Positions 46,616-55,318 of a stretch of 64,000 nucleotides of DNA are shown piece by piece. Origin of the DNA: Salinibacterium sp. dk2585 (GTDB taxonomy: Bacteria > Actinomycetota > Actinomycetes > Actinomycetales > Microbacteriaceae); contig NZ_CP042856.1 in assembly GCF_008001035.1 (NCBI RefSeq), forward strand, positions 2,356,001-2,420,000, written 5' to 3'. A program made the translations under genes and the position numbers. How positions within the stretch are numbered: position 1 is the stretch's first letter; the number at the start of each line of letters is the position of its first letter. The notes beneath the pieces are model-generated. The model was not told where the DNA came from. It searched no databases and saw only the letters and a program-made list of their open reading frames with translations.

Positions 46616-47041
46616 ATGCTCAAGGGTTTCAAAGACTTCATCATGCGCGGCAACGTCATCGACCTTGCTGTCGCCGTCGTCATCGGCACCGCATTCACGG
46701 CGATCGTCAACTCGATCGTCGAGAACCTCTTCAACCCGCTGATTGGTGCGCTATTCAACGCTGAGAGCCTGGCAGACGCGTGGGATGTGCCCATCACGTT
46801 GTTCGCGGGCGAAGCCGTCATCAAGTTCGGCGCGGTCGCGGCGGCACTTATCCAGTTCCTGCTGATCGCGGCAGTGGTGTACTTCGTGTTCGTCTTCCCG
46901 ATGAACAAGTTCCGCGAGCGTGCCGAGGCACGGAAGGCCGCCGGTGCTTCGGAGACCGTCGAGCCGCCGACCGAGCTCGAGCTGCTGCAGCAGATCCGCG
47001 ACCTCCTCGCGAAGGACGCGGCCTCGCCCTCCAAGGAGTAG
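46616..47041 (+). CDS. mscL: Large-conductance mechanosensitive channel
   Basis: 141 residues. Opens under membrane tension to release solutes on osmotic downshock. MscL signatures: MLKGFKDFIMRGNVIDLAVAVVIGTAF, first pore helix with the hydrophobic lock, and a second helix IQFLLIAAVVYFVFVFPMN; C-terminal helix EPPTELELLQQIRDLLAK. The periplasmic loop is somewhat short. GAAGGAGAG precedes the ATG. Confidence 0.96.
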   Translation: MLKGFKDFIMRGNVIDLAVAVVIGTAFTAIVNSIVENLFNPLIGALFNAESLADAWDVPITLFAGEAVIKFGAVAAALIQFLLIAAVVYFVFVFPMNKFRERAEARKAAGASETVEPPTELELLQQIRDLLAKDAASPSKE

Positions 47042-47048
47042 CGCCCCG

Positions 47049-47123
47049 GCGGGTTGAGTAGCGCGGTTCGCTCCGTTGGCCCAATCGCGCCAGCGATTGC
47101 GCGAACCGCGCCGCTCAACCCGC
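47049..47123. repeat. GGGTTGAGTAGC palindrome (REP-like), copy 2
   Basis: Arms GCGGGTTGAGTAGCGCGGTT... and ...AACCGCGCCGCTCAACCCGC pair with few mismatches around a nested hairpin CAATCGC-GCCA-GCGATTG. Shares the GCGGGTTGAGTAGC core with 34268-34309. Sits between the convergent mscL and small basic protein genes. Confidence 0.8.
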
Positions 47124-47134
47124 GTATGAGACGG

Positions 47135-47341
47135 TCAACCCCAGTGGGGCGGCTTGTCGCGCTTGAGGCGCTCGTCATTCTCGCCCTCCGCGTGGCGCGG
47201 CGGCTCGGGCACCCCGGACGGGTCGTAGCCGGGCACCGGTTCCGTCGTGACGCGGCGGCGCACCCGGGGGCGGCGCTGCGGCTCGGCATCCGGGGTCGCG
47301 GGAGCCGCGGCATCCGCCCGCCGCTCGTCGTGCTCAGCCAC
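47135..47341 (-). CDS. Small, highly charged protein downstream of the helicase-like gene
   Basis: 68 residues from a GTG at 47341, two bases after the helicase-like stop. Sequence is basic in the middle (PQRRPRVRRRVTTEPVPGYDPSG) and ends NDERLKRDKPPHWG. It looks disordered. Coupled position suggests co-expression with the large protein. The YDPSGxPEPP...KRDKPPHWG end recalls small conserved actinobacterial proteins; no function known. Confidence 0.65.
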   Translation of the reverse strand: MAEHDERRADAAAPATPDAEPQRRPRVRRRVTTEPVPGYDPSGVPEPPRHAEGENDERLKRDKPPHWG

Positions 47342-47343
47342 GG

Positions 47344-50300
47344 CTACGCCGACTTGATGACGGGGATCGGCTCCGTGACGGGGCCCTGGCCTGCACCGAG
47401 CAGCGCGACGACCCGGTCGGCGATCGCGTCGGGGTTGTTGAAGAGCTCGAAGGCGTGCACGCGCATGTAGTGCCAGCCGAGGCGACGCAGCAGTTCCGGG
47501 CGCAGGCGCAGCGACTCGCGCAGGCTCGCACCCTGCAGCACGGAATCGGACTCGATCGTGAGGCACTTGCCCCCGTGCGAGGTGACGAGGCCGAGCTTGC
47601 CGCGGTGGCCGAGCGCGACGCGGAGTCCACGCTTCTCGAGCCGCTTGGCGAGGTCGACGAGCATGGGGTCGCTGTCGTCCGGCACGAACTCGGCGGCCGT
47701 GCGAGCGGATGCGTCGGCCAGGATCTCGGCGAGGGCGACGGCCCCACGCTCCATGCGCGACTCATCGATGTCTTCGGGCTCGAAGCAGGTGACGATGACC
47801 ATGCCGCGGCGGGCGCGGGTCATGGCGACCGCGAGGAGCCGCTCACCGCCGGGACGACCGAGGGAACCGAAGTCGCTCAGCACGCGCCCGTGCGGGGTGC
47901 GGCCGTAGCCGATCGAGAAGATGACGCGGTCGCGGCTCTGGGCGACGGCCTGCTCGATTGTCGCGACCGTGAAGGGCTCCGAGCGCTCGCTCAGCACGAA
48001 CTCGCTCAGCTCCGGGCGGCCGGGCAGCGCGCCCAGCACGGCCTGCTCGACGCGCACGGCGTGCTTCTCGCTCGCCGTGATGACCATGAGCGACTCGTGC
48101 GGGCGCGTCTTGGCGTGCTCGATGACGAGCTCGACCACCCGGTCGACCTCGGCATCCGGGCTCTCGACCGCGCCGGAATCCTCATCCGGGAGGGCGCTGC
48201 CGTGCTTGACGTGCTCGAGCTTCAGGCTTCCGTGCCCGAGGAAGCTGCCCGCCCAGGGAAGCGACTCGATCTTGCCCGCGTAGAAGCGGCGGTTGACGAG
48301 CTCGGCGAGGTCCTCGCCGCCGGCCCGGTAGCTGCGGGTGAGGGCCAACGTGGGCAGGAGCGTGCCGAGCCGCGCGAGCGTCGAGTCGGCGTGCACCTCA
48401 TCGAGGTCGGTGTCGGTCTCCGCGTGCACCGTGTCGAGCGGGGTCTCGCCCGTGAGCCCGATGCGGAAGGGCGAGGGCGTCTGCGTGACCGGGTCACCGA
48501 ACGCGACGGTCTGCTTGGCGCGACGGATGGCGCCGACCGTCTCGGCGAGGGTCGTCGCCCCCGCGTCGACCAGGATGACGGTGTCGAAGGGCATCGTGTC
48601 GGTGATCTGGTCGACCTCGTAGGGCGAGGCGATCCAGACGGGCGCTATCGTGCGCGACAGGTGTGGCGCGGCCCGCTGCAGTTGCTCAGAGGTCACGTGC
48701 TCACGGCGAAGGATGCCCTTGAGCTGCGTCGCCTCGTCTGGCCAGTCGACGAGGCCGATGCTCCAGTTCTCGGCGAGCTGCCACGCAAGCAGTTGGGCAC
48801 TGCCGGCAGCGTGGGCTTCGTCGACGAGACGGAAGTCGGCTTCGAGGCGGTCGAGCACGCCGGTGTTGGCGCCGAGGAGTGCACGGTCGCCTTCGAGCAT
48901 CGATTCGAGCGCCGACTTCCACCACGCGAGTTCGAGTTCTGCGGCGACCTGCGAGTCGGGCACGTGCCGCTCGGAGAGGTCGACGAGGAGGGGGTCGAGC
49001 TGCAGGTCCTGCAGGGTCGTGCGCAGGGCGGCGCGCTCCTGGAGGTTGGCGAGGGCATCCGATTCGGCGGCGAGGCCCGCGAGCTTCGCGAGCAACTCGG
49101 CGATCGGAAGGTTGACGAGCTCCTGCCGCGGGTCGCTCGTGCCAAGGGGGCGGTCGAGTGATGCGAGGTCCTGCTCGATCTGCTGGTGCAGCACCTGGGC
49201 TGAGGCGATGCCGGCAGGCACCTTTGGCGGGATGCCGGAGGGCACGTAGCGCTGCCACATGAGCCGCTGCTGCTGGATGCGCACGAGGCTCTCGTGCATG
49301 TCGCCGACGGAAACGCCGGGACGCACGTATTCGCGCGCGAGCTTCTTGAGCCTGCGGCGGTTGGCGCCCGACATCTCGGGAGATTCCTTGCGCGGAGCGG
49401 TCGCGGCAATCAGCTCGCTGAGCGAACGGTCGAAGACGACGGGCTGGAACTTGTCGAGCGTGTCGCGGATGTCGGTGAGGAGTCGAAGGTAGTTGCCGAG
49501 CTCCGCGATCGACTCGAAGGGACGCATGTGGGTCGAGCTGATGAGCTCGCCCGCGCGCTCGAGCAGGCGCGGCACCTCGTCTTCCGACAGTCGCTTCGCC
49601 AGCATGTGGGCGGCGGTCGCCTGCTCACTCGTGGCGAAGTTCGCGCCGTACCAGGGAGAATCGCCGGGCCCGTAACGGAACTCGCCCAGCTTGGCGGCCT
49701 GCACCATCGCCTCGGCGGCGGCCTTGCGGTTGTCGATCAGGCGCTCGATCGAGGCGCGGGAGAGGCGTGCCGTCGTCGACGGGGGCGTAGGGAGGAGCGC
49801 GAGACGCGAGAGCTCGGTGAGGCAGTCGAGCACCGAGATGCCGATGACGGGGTCGCGGCGGGCGATCGCGATGCGGTAGTCGAGCAGTACCTTGCGCAGG
49901 CGCACGAGCGCGTCGTCGACCTCGGCGAGCTGCGCCGGGCGCGCCTTCTCGTTGCGGGAGACCGCCCGGATGACGTCACGGCGCAGGGTCGAGGGCGAGA
50001 CGGCGGCGCCGTGCAGGCCGATCTCGGCGAGGCGCTGGGTGATGCCGGTGAGGCTCGAGCGGCGCGGGCTCACGACAAGCACACGCTTGTTCTGGTGCAC
50101 GAGGGCGCCGAGCGCGTTCACGATCGTCTGGGTGCTCCCGGTGCCGGGCAGGGTCTTGACGACAATCGAGTTGCCCGCGGCGATCTGCGCGATGACCGCT
50201 TCCTGCTCGCCATCCGCGTCGAGCAGCAGGTTGTCGGTCTCGGGGGCACGATCATCCGGATGCTGCGGGTCAACGGCGACGATGCTCTCGCCGACCGTCC

Positions 50301-51117
50301 ACTTGGCTCCGGGGTTGCCGGCGAGCGCGTCGAGGATGGGATGCTCGAGCTGGGCGGCATCGTCGACCATGCGGTCACCGACCGAGGCGAAGGTCGACAC
50401 GACGAGCCGCGGCTGCACGTTGAACCACTGCACGTGCGAGGTGAGCCCGCGCAGGCGGTCGATCACCGTGTTGGGCTTGAATGCCCCGTCGTGCTCGGCG
50501 AGGGCGACGAAGGCGTCGGCGTCGAGGGTCACCCCGTGCTGCGCCTCAAGCGCGCGGGCAAGGTCGGGGTTGAGGAAGGGCGTGCCGAGCAGCTTCATCT
50601 CGAAGTCGCGACCGTAGCGACGGATCGCGAGCGGGCGAAGCAGCACGGGAGCGCGGTAATCGACCTCGTCGTGGCTCCACTCGCAGATGCCGATGCCGAG
50701 GTGCACGGCGTCGATGCCGCGGGCGGCGGAGAGTTCGAGCGACTTCGAGGCGATCTCCCCGGCCGCGACGCGGGCGGAACGGAGCGCGAGGTCATCGCGG
50801 ATGAGGCTCGACAGGAGCGTCTTCTGTCCCGTGATGAACTGCGCGAGCCCGCCGGGATGGGTCGTGCTGAGCTCGATGCGGCTGCGCGGGTTGTCAACGA
50901 AGTGGATGAGCGGCGAGGGCCCGCCGACCGTGGCGAGCTGCTCTCGCCATCCCTGCCACGTGGGCTCGGCGATGTTGGCGGCCGTGTATCGCGGGTCGCC
51001 GAGGCTCAGCGCGTGGGGTGCCGTCACCTGCTTCTCCGCGCGGGCAGCGTCGTTGGCGAGCTCGTCACCGAGTTCGTCGTCTTCCGGTTGTCTGTTGGCA
51101 GGCCACACAGCGCCCAC
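47344..51117 (-). CDS. Giant SF1-helicase-like protein with degenerate ATPase motifs and C-terminal nuclease-like domain
   Basis: 1257 residues. N-terminal DUF4011-like region, then the helicase core. The Walker A loop reads LPGTGSTQT: the lysine expected in GTGKT/S is Ser328. The Walker B reads VILVDAGATT (Asp851 followed by Ala instead of Glu). Later helicase motifs are recognisable (LTRSYRAGGEDLAELVNRRFYAG, VATIEQAVAQSRDRVIFSIGYGRT, LAVAMTRARRGMVIVT). The final 100 residues resemble the MTES_1575-type PD-(D/E)XK domain (RRLGWHYMRVHAFELFNN) without obvious catalytic residues. The reading frame is long and clean, so it is under selection but probably not an ATPase. Confidence 0.85.
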   Translation of the reverse strand: MGAVWPANRQPEDDELGDELANDAARAEKQVTAPHALSLGDPRYTAANIAEPTWQGWREQLATVGGPSPLIHFVDNPRSRIELSTTHPGGLAQFITGQKTLLSSLIRDDLALRSARVAAGEIASKSLELSAARGIDAVHLGIGICEWSHDEVDYRAPVLLRPLAIRRYGRDFEMKLLGTPFLNPDLARALEAQHGVTLDADAFVALAEHDGAFKPNTVIDRLRGLTSHVQWFNVQPRLVVSTFASVGDRMVDDAAQLEHPILDALAGNPGAKWTVGESIVAVDPQHPDDRAPETDNLLLDADGEQEAVIAQIAAGNSIVVKTLPGTGSTQTIVNALGALVHQNKRVLVVSPRRSSLTGITQRLAEIGLHGAAVSPSTLRRDVIRAVSRNEKARPAQLAEVDDALVRLRKVLLDYRIAIARRDPVIGISVLDCLTELSRLALLPTPPSTTARLSRASIERLIDNRKAAAEAMVQAAKLGEFRYGPGDSPWYGANFATSEQATAAHMLAKRLSEDEVPRLLERAGELISSTHMRPFESIAELGNYLRLLTDIRDTLDKFQPVVFDRSLSELIAATAPRKESPEMSGANRRRLKKLAREYVRPGVSVGDMHESLVRIQQQRLMWQRYVPSGIPPKVPAGIASAQVLHQQIEQDLASLDRPLGTSDPRQELVNLPIAELLAKLAGLAAESDALANLQERAALRTTLQDLQLDPLLVDLSERHVPDSQVAAELELAWWKSALESMLEGDRALLGANTGVLDRLEADFRLVDEAHAAGSAQLLAWQLAENWSIGLVDWPDEATQLKGILRREHVTSEQLQRAAPHLSRTIAPVWIASPYEVDQITDTMPFDTVILVDAGATTLAETVGAIRRAKQTVAFGDPVTQTPSPFRIGLTGETPLDTVHAETDTDLDEVHADSTLARLGTLLPTLALTRSYRAGGEDLAELVNRRFYAGKIESLPWAGSFLGHGSLKLEHVKHGSALPDEDSGAVESPDAEVDRVVELVIEHAKTRPHESLMVITASEKHAVRVEQAVLGALPGRPELSEFVLSERSEPFTVATIEQAVAQSRDRVIFSIGYGRTPHGRVLSDFGSLGRPGGERLLAVAMTRARRGMVIVTCFEPEDIDESRMERGAVALAEILADASARTAAEFVPDDSDPMLVDLAKRLEKRGLRVALGHRGKLGLVTSHGGKCLTIESDSVLQGASLRESLRLRPELLRRLGWHYMRVHAFELFNNPDAIADRVVALLGAGQGPVTEPIPVIKSA

Positions 51118-51215
51118 CTTAAGCGGCGAAACCCCGATTTCCCGGTAGGCGGGGCCGCTTTTCGCCGCTTGCCGACGCTCAGCCCCGGCGCGACCCGGCG
51201 CAATACAGTGGGGGC

Positions 51216-52520
51216 ATGGATGTCGCGTGGACCATCATCCTCACCCTCACGGGCATCTTCGCGCTCGGGATCGTCGCGGGGTTCACCGTGTTGTTCCGCC
51301 GGGGACGGCGCGAGGGGCCGGCGCGGCACGCATCGCGCTCGGGCGCGCCGCTCGCGGCTGCGGATCCCACGGGCGCCGCCGCGAGGCGCGCGAACATCCT
51401 CCTCGTGCAGGCGGATGACGCGGTGCGCGACGCCAGCGACGAGCTCGACTTCGCGCTCGCCCAATTTGGCCAGGAGCGCACGCGGGCCCTCGCGGCGGTC
51501 GTCGCCTCCTCGAAACGGCAGGTCATGGAGGCCTTCGAACTACAGCAGCGCCTGGATGACGCGATCCCCGACAGCGAGGCCCAGCGACGGGACTGGACCG
51601 CCCGAGTCGTGCACCTGTGTGAGTCGGCGCAGGAGGCGCTCGCCGCAGAACTGCAGGCGCTCGACCGGCTGCGCGAGGCCGAGCGCAACGCCCCCGAAAC
51701 CCTGGCCGAGCTCCGCCGCAGGGTCGAGGCGCTCCAGACCCAGCGCACCGAGACGGGAGTCGTGTGGGCCGAACTCCAACGCACCTACGCCGCCGCCGCC
51801 GTCGCAAGTGTGAGCGACAGCCTCGACCGTGCCGACGAGGAACTCGACCAGGCGCGCGAGGCGATCGACACTGCGGCGCTCGCGGCCGACGGTGACGGAC
51901 AGGCATCATCGTCGCGCGCCACCTCGGATGCGATCGACGCCCTGCGCTCGGGCGAAGACCACGCGCGGCGAGCCACCCACCTGCTCGACGCGGTGAGGGC
52001 CCTTCGCGAGCAGCTCGCTGCGGCCGATGCCGCACTCACCGAGCGCATCCGTCACACTCGCGAGAACCTCGACGAGGCCCGGGCCCTGCGCGACGGCACG
52101 ACGGATGCCTCGGCCGGCGCGGAGGTGATCGCGGCGATCACGGTGGCCGAGGGGGCGCTCGGAAAGGTCGACGAGCGCGAACCGCTGGCATCCCTCGACC
52201 GCCTGCGTGACGCGAACGCTCGCCTCGATGCCGCAATGTCGGGCGCGCGCAACGCGGAGCAGCGCCTCGCGCAGGCCCGCGAGGCGCTCGCGGGGGCACT
52301 CGTCGGCGCACGAAGCCAGGTGGCGACGACCCGCGACTATATCGAGGGCCGGCGTGGCCGCATCGGCAGCGAGGCCCGCACCCGGCTCGCGGAGGCCGAA
52401 CGCCTCCTGGCCGTCGCCGAGGCAGAGGTCGACCCGGTGCTCGCCCTCGACACTGTCCGCAGTGCGGCGACCTACGCGCGGGATGCGGATGCCCTCGCGC
52501 GCTACGACCTGCTGCGCTGA
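51216..52520 (+). CDS. Membrane-anchored long coiled-coil protein
   Basis: 434 residues. One N-terminal helix (about 5-27: WTIILTLTGIFALGIVAGFTVLF), then a very long Ala/Arg/Glu-rich helical body predicted as coiled coil to the end (SDSLDRADEELDQAREAIDTAAL, QRLAQAREALAGALVGARSQVATTRDYIEGRRGRIGSEAR). The final segment (EARTRLAEAERLLAVAEAEVDPVLALDTVRSAATYARDADALA) resembles the C-terminal part of TPM-domain phosphatase-like proteins, but no TPM domain is present. It may be an envelope or septum-associated scaffold. Divergent from the helicase-like gene. Confidence 0.75.
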   Translation: MDVAWTIILTLTGIFALGIVAGFTVLFRRGRREGPARHASRSGAPLAAADPTGAAARRANILLVQADDAVRDASDELDFALAQFGQERTRALAAVVASSKRQVMEAFELQQRLDDAIPDSEAQRRDWTARVVHLCESAQEALAAELQALDRLREAERNAPETLAELRRRVEALQTQRTETGVVWAELQRTYAAAAVASVSDSLDRADEELDQAREAIDTAALAADGDGQASSSRATSDAIDALRSGEDHARRATHLLDAVRALREQLAAADAALTERIRHTRENLDEARALRDGTTDASAGAEVIAAITVAEGALGKVDEREPLASLDRLRDANARLDAAMSGARNAEQRLAQAREALAGALVGARSQVATTRDYIEGRRGRIGSEARTRLAEAERLLAVAEAEVDPVLALDTVRSAATYARDADALARYDLLR

Positions 52521-52980
52521 GACGCGACCGGGTCAGGCTGATACGGCCATGTTTCGGCCGCATGGGTGGCATCCGCAAAAGTGCTGGGTCGTTGCTGTGC
52601 CTCACGCTCATCTCATCTGCGCTGCATAGTGTGTGCGGCACCACGAGTCCCACCTCCCAGGCCCCTTGCTTCGAGAGGCACCACGTCACCCTGCGCGCCA
52701 ACAGTCTGCGGACTGCAGCGCGATCAGACAGCACAGTGTTGCAGTAGGCCGACGTACCCCGGCCCCCGCCGCCTGCCCCGCTTGAGGGGGTGGCCAAACC
52801 GCCACGGATGGTATTGGATGGCGGCGGGGAACACCGGGGGGCGGTGCTTCAGCGAATTGGGGCAATGTCCCCCAAACTGAGGACACGGTGCGATACGCTT
52901 CTGCAACCCGAGACCTCCCCGAAAGGGGCTGAACACCCGACAGTCCCCGGCAGGAAGAATCGCAACGCGGGAGTGCTGAC
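52521..52980. other. Long intergenic region before the DUF2510 gene
   Basis: 460 bases without a credible gene; the short reading frames here have no ribosome site and no family resemblance. Composition is less GC-biased than the genes around it. Several hairpins are visible: TTGGGG-CAATGTC-CCCCAA (52857-52875) and CCCC-GAAA-GGGG (about 52916-52927). A promoter for the DUF2510 gene must be near its right end. An unannotated small RNA is possible. Confidence 0.4.
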
Positions 52981-54468
52981 ATGACCGATTCGCTCAACAA
53001 CGCCACACCCGCAGGCTGGTATGTCGACCCGATGACGCACCAACACCTGCGGTGGTGGAACGGGCAGGCGTGGACCGAGAGCGTCGCCCCCCTGCCCGGC
53101 GCGCCCGCCGCACAGCCCGTCGCGCCCGCACCACGCGTGCAGCAACGCTTCGCCATCGGCGCCGCTGACGAGAGCACGCAAGCTGCCGCGGCCCAGACCC
53201 AGACGGCGGCCGAGCGCTTCGCCCCCTCCTCGGTTCCCGCGCAGGAACAGCACAGCGAGGAGCAGGGTTTCAAGACCCAGGTGCCCGCCTATGCCGCCCG
53301 CATCGAACAGCCGCGGACCGAGGCACAGGCGAACGCCCAGCCCGCCATCCCGTGGCCAGCAATGGGCAACGCGACAACGCAGGCCGCCGGCCACTACACC
53401 CCCCAGTACGGCGACGCCCTCGATCTCCTGAAGGGCACCTCCCTCGTGAGCGGATCGGGCGGCCCCGATGCCGCTCCCGCCTACCGCCGTAGCTCGACAG
53501 CGCCGCTTGACACGGGCACGGATGCCCCGGCCGACGCCTTCGCCCAGCCGCAGCGTCTTGACCCTCCCCACGGCGAGGTGCGCCCCGACCTGGCCTTCGC
53601 GACGCGCCAGCAGCAGGAGGAAGCCGCCCGCGCGGCGGAAAAGGCCCACCTGGCCGAACTCGCGCGCCAGGAGGAGGCCCGTCTCGAATGGGACCGCCAG
53701 TTCCAGGCACAGCAGGCGCAGGCCGAGGAACTGCGGCTCGCACAACTCGCGCAGGTGCAGGCGCAACTGAACCAGGCGCAGCAGCAGGCACAGGCGCAGC
53801 AGGCGCCGCAGCAGGCATCCGAACCCGACACCGAACTCGAGTCGACGCTCATGTCGCGTCGCCAGCGCCGCGAGAAGCCCGAGCCGGTGCCGCCCGCCCC
53901 GGCAGCCGAGCCCCGCGACCATGACGACCGCCACGACGATGTGTGGGCCGGGCCGGAGGACCGCAGGGCCGAGGTCAAGCCGCAGTGGTCCACGGTCGGC
54001 AGCGCGCGGGCCGCCGAGCGGCAGTACGCCGCGCCCAGGTTCTGGGGCACCGTGTCGGTCTGGCTCCTCACGATCACCCCGTGGCTCGGCGCCCTCGCCG
54101 CCTTCGTCGCCCTCGCTCTCTTCGACGCCTGGTCACTGCCGGCCCTCGGCGTGCTCGCGCTGCCCTGGCTCATCGGCGTGCTGTGGGCGCAGCAGGATGC
54201 GACGCGCCTCGGCGACTTCGGACACGAACGTCCGGCACGCGCCGCTTGGGCGATGCTGACCGCGCCCGTCTACCTCGTGATGCGCACCATCCGCGTGCGG
54301 CAGGAGGTCGGCACCGGCACGGCACCCCTCTGGGTGTGGGCGCTGAACGCGGCCGCAGTCATCGCGATCGTGGCATCCGTCGGCCTCGCACCCGACGCCC
54401 TGCCCGCCTACCTCGTCACCGCCCTCGAGCCACTGCGCGAGACAGCGGGCGACTGGCTGGGTCGCTGA
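52981..54468 (+). CDS. DUF2510 membrane protein with Gln/Ala-rich coiled coil
   Basis: 495 residues. N-terminal DUF2510 (about 10-35: PAGWYVDPMTHQHLRWWNGQAWT), a WW-like short domain found on actinobacterial membrane proteins. Long low-complexity linker with Pro/Ala/Gln, then a Gln/Glu/Ala coiled coil (RQQQEEAARAAEKAHLAELARQEEARLEWDRQFQAQQAQAEEL and a run of Gln/Ala). The C-terminal third holds four hydrophobic segments (WGTVSVWLLTITPWLGALAAFVALALF and so on). Function unknown; DUF2510 proteins are often linked to secretion or envelope stress. ATG at 52981 lacks a strong ribosome site. Confidence 0.85.
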   Translation: MTDSLNNATPAGWYVDPMTHQHLRWWNGQAWTESVAPLPGAPAAQPVAPAPRVQQRFAIGAADESTQAAAAQTQTAAERFAPSSVPAQEQHSEEQGFKTQVPAYAARIEQPRTEAQANAQPAIPWPAMGNATTQAAGHYTPQYGDALDLLKGTSLVSGSGGPDAAPAYRRSSTAPLDTGTDAPADAFAQPQRLDPPHGEVRPDLAFATRQQQEEAARAAEKAHLAELARQEEARLEWDRQFQAQQAQAEELRLAQLAQVQAQLNQAQQQAQAQQAPQQASEPDTELESTLMSRRQRREKPEPVPPAPAAEPRDHDDRHDDVWAGPEDRRAEVKPQWSTVGSARAAERQYAAPRFWGTVSVWLLTITPWLGALAAFVALALFDAWSLPALGVLALPWLIGVLWAQQDATRLGDFGHERPARAAWAMLTAPVYLVMRTIRVRQEVGTGTAPLWVWALNAAAVIAIVASVGLAPDALPAYLVTALEPLRETAGDWLGR

Positions 54469-54563
54469 CGCGGCCACCAGGAGCGGCCCGATCGGCCACC
54501 GAGGCCTGAACCTTCACTGAGTATCACCCCACCGACGCGACGGGCGAGCCTATCGTGGGGGCC

Positions 54564-54911
54564 ATGAGCACCCACGAACACGACCGGCACAACCGCGCGG
54601 CTGCCCCCGGCGGCGCCCTCTCGCCCGGCTCTACGGCGACGGGCGGCGGATCGACCAGGGAGCAGTGGCGGGCCGAGTACGGCCTCGAACCACCGACAGT
54701 GCCGCCCTCCCCCGCCGACCCCGACGCCCTCATCCGGGGCCAGCGGGTCACGACGGCTCATGACATGGAGCCCGGATCCGAGCACCACTCCGCGTACGCG
54801 CCGACCGAGACGTCCGTCGCCGGGGTGCAGCCCGCCGGACCGGCGCACGCCGACGCAGACCTGAAGTCCGCCAAGACCCCATCCACCACCGACACGCAGG
54901 AGGAGCAATGA
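54564..54911 (+). CDS. Small, disordered acidic protein
   Basis: 115 residues from the ATG at 54564 (MSTHEHDRHNRAAAPGG). Low complexity: Gly/Ser/Thr/Pro-rich, His at the N-terminus, acidic overall; one conserved-looking core (REQWRAEYGLEPPTVPPSPADPDALIRGQRVTTAHDME). No membrane segment or signal peptide. Stop overlaps the next gene (ATGA), so it heads a three-gene set of small acidic proteins at 54564-55284. Confidence 0.65.
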   Translation: MSTHEHDRHNRAAAPGGALSPGSTATGGGSTREQWRAEYGLEPPTVPPSPADPDALIRGQRVTTAHDMEPGSEHHSAYAPTETSVAGVQPAGPAHADADLKSAKTPSTTDTQEEQ

Positions 54912-55120
54912 TGGATCGCACACCGCACCCCGAGCAGCCCGCCGAGGGCACCGACCAGCCGGCCTACACCGAGGAGGAGAGCACCGACGAGGAGGTCACC
55001 GACGACCCCGTCGGCGAGAACGTGCTCTCGAAGCTTCCGGGGGGCGACTCCCGCGACGTCGGTGACGCGGCCGACCCGGAGCAGGGCGTAGGACCCGAGG
55101 CCCACGGGCCGCTCCCATAG
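54908..55120 (+). CDS. Small acidic protein, second of three
   Basis: 70 residues starting MMDRTPHPEQPAEGTD, strongly acidic (TEEESTDEEVTDDPVGENVL), no hydrophobic segment. The ATG overlaps the stop of the first protein. The DDPVGENVLSKLPGGDSRDVGDA core looks ordered enough to be conserved. Probably an intrinsically disordered stress protein; no family name. Confidence 0.6.
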   Translation: MMDRTPHPEQPAEGTDQPAYTEEESTDEEVTDDPVGENVLSKLPGGDSRDVGDAADPEQGVGPEAHGPLP

Positions 55121-55128
55121 GAAACGAT

Positions 55129-55284
55129 ATGGACAGGGAATACGAACCCAACCTTGACGACGAACGCGAAGAGGAACTGGTCGACGAGCCGGAGGTCAAG
55201 GCTCCGCCGACCATCGATCCCGAGGAGCGCATCGAGGTTGAGGAAGACGAGGACGTGCCCTTGGACGACGAACGTCCCGCCTGA
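55129..55284 (+). CDS. Very small acidic protein, third of three
   Basis: 51 residues starting MDREYEPNLDDEREEELVDE, with 20 or more acidic residues and ending EDVPLDDERPA. ATAGGAAAC precedes the ATG, and it starts eight bases after the previous stop, so it belongs to the same operon. Without hydrophobic core; presumably unfolded alone. It could buffer metal or bind a basic partner. Convergent with the CPBP-like gene. Confidence 0.6.
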   Translation: MDREYEPNLDDEREEELVDEPEVKAPPTIDPEERIEVEEDEDVPLDDERPA

Positions 55285-55318
55285 GGACTGAGCACGCCAG
55301 CGGGCTCGGTGGGTGCGG

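Noticed and set aside
49294-51813. An 839-codon open frame on the plus strand
   Set aside because: It lies opposite the helicase-like gene and runs into the start of the coiled-coil gene in another frame; no family resemblance and shadow composition.
52521-52980. 6C RNA or another known small RNA
   Set aside because: There are C-rich stretches, but I could not find two stem-loops with C-rich loops in the required arrangement.
53691-53820. CAGGCGCAGCAG-type repeat that resembles a tandem array
   Set aside because: It is codon-level Gln/Ala repetition inside the DUF2510 protein's coiled coil, not an independent repeat or CRISPR.
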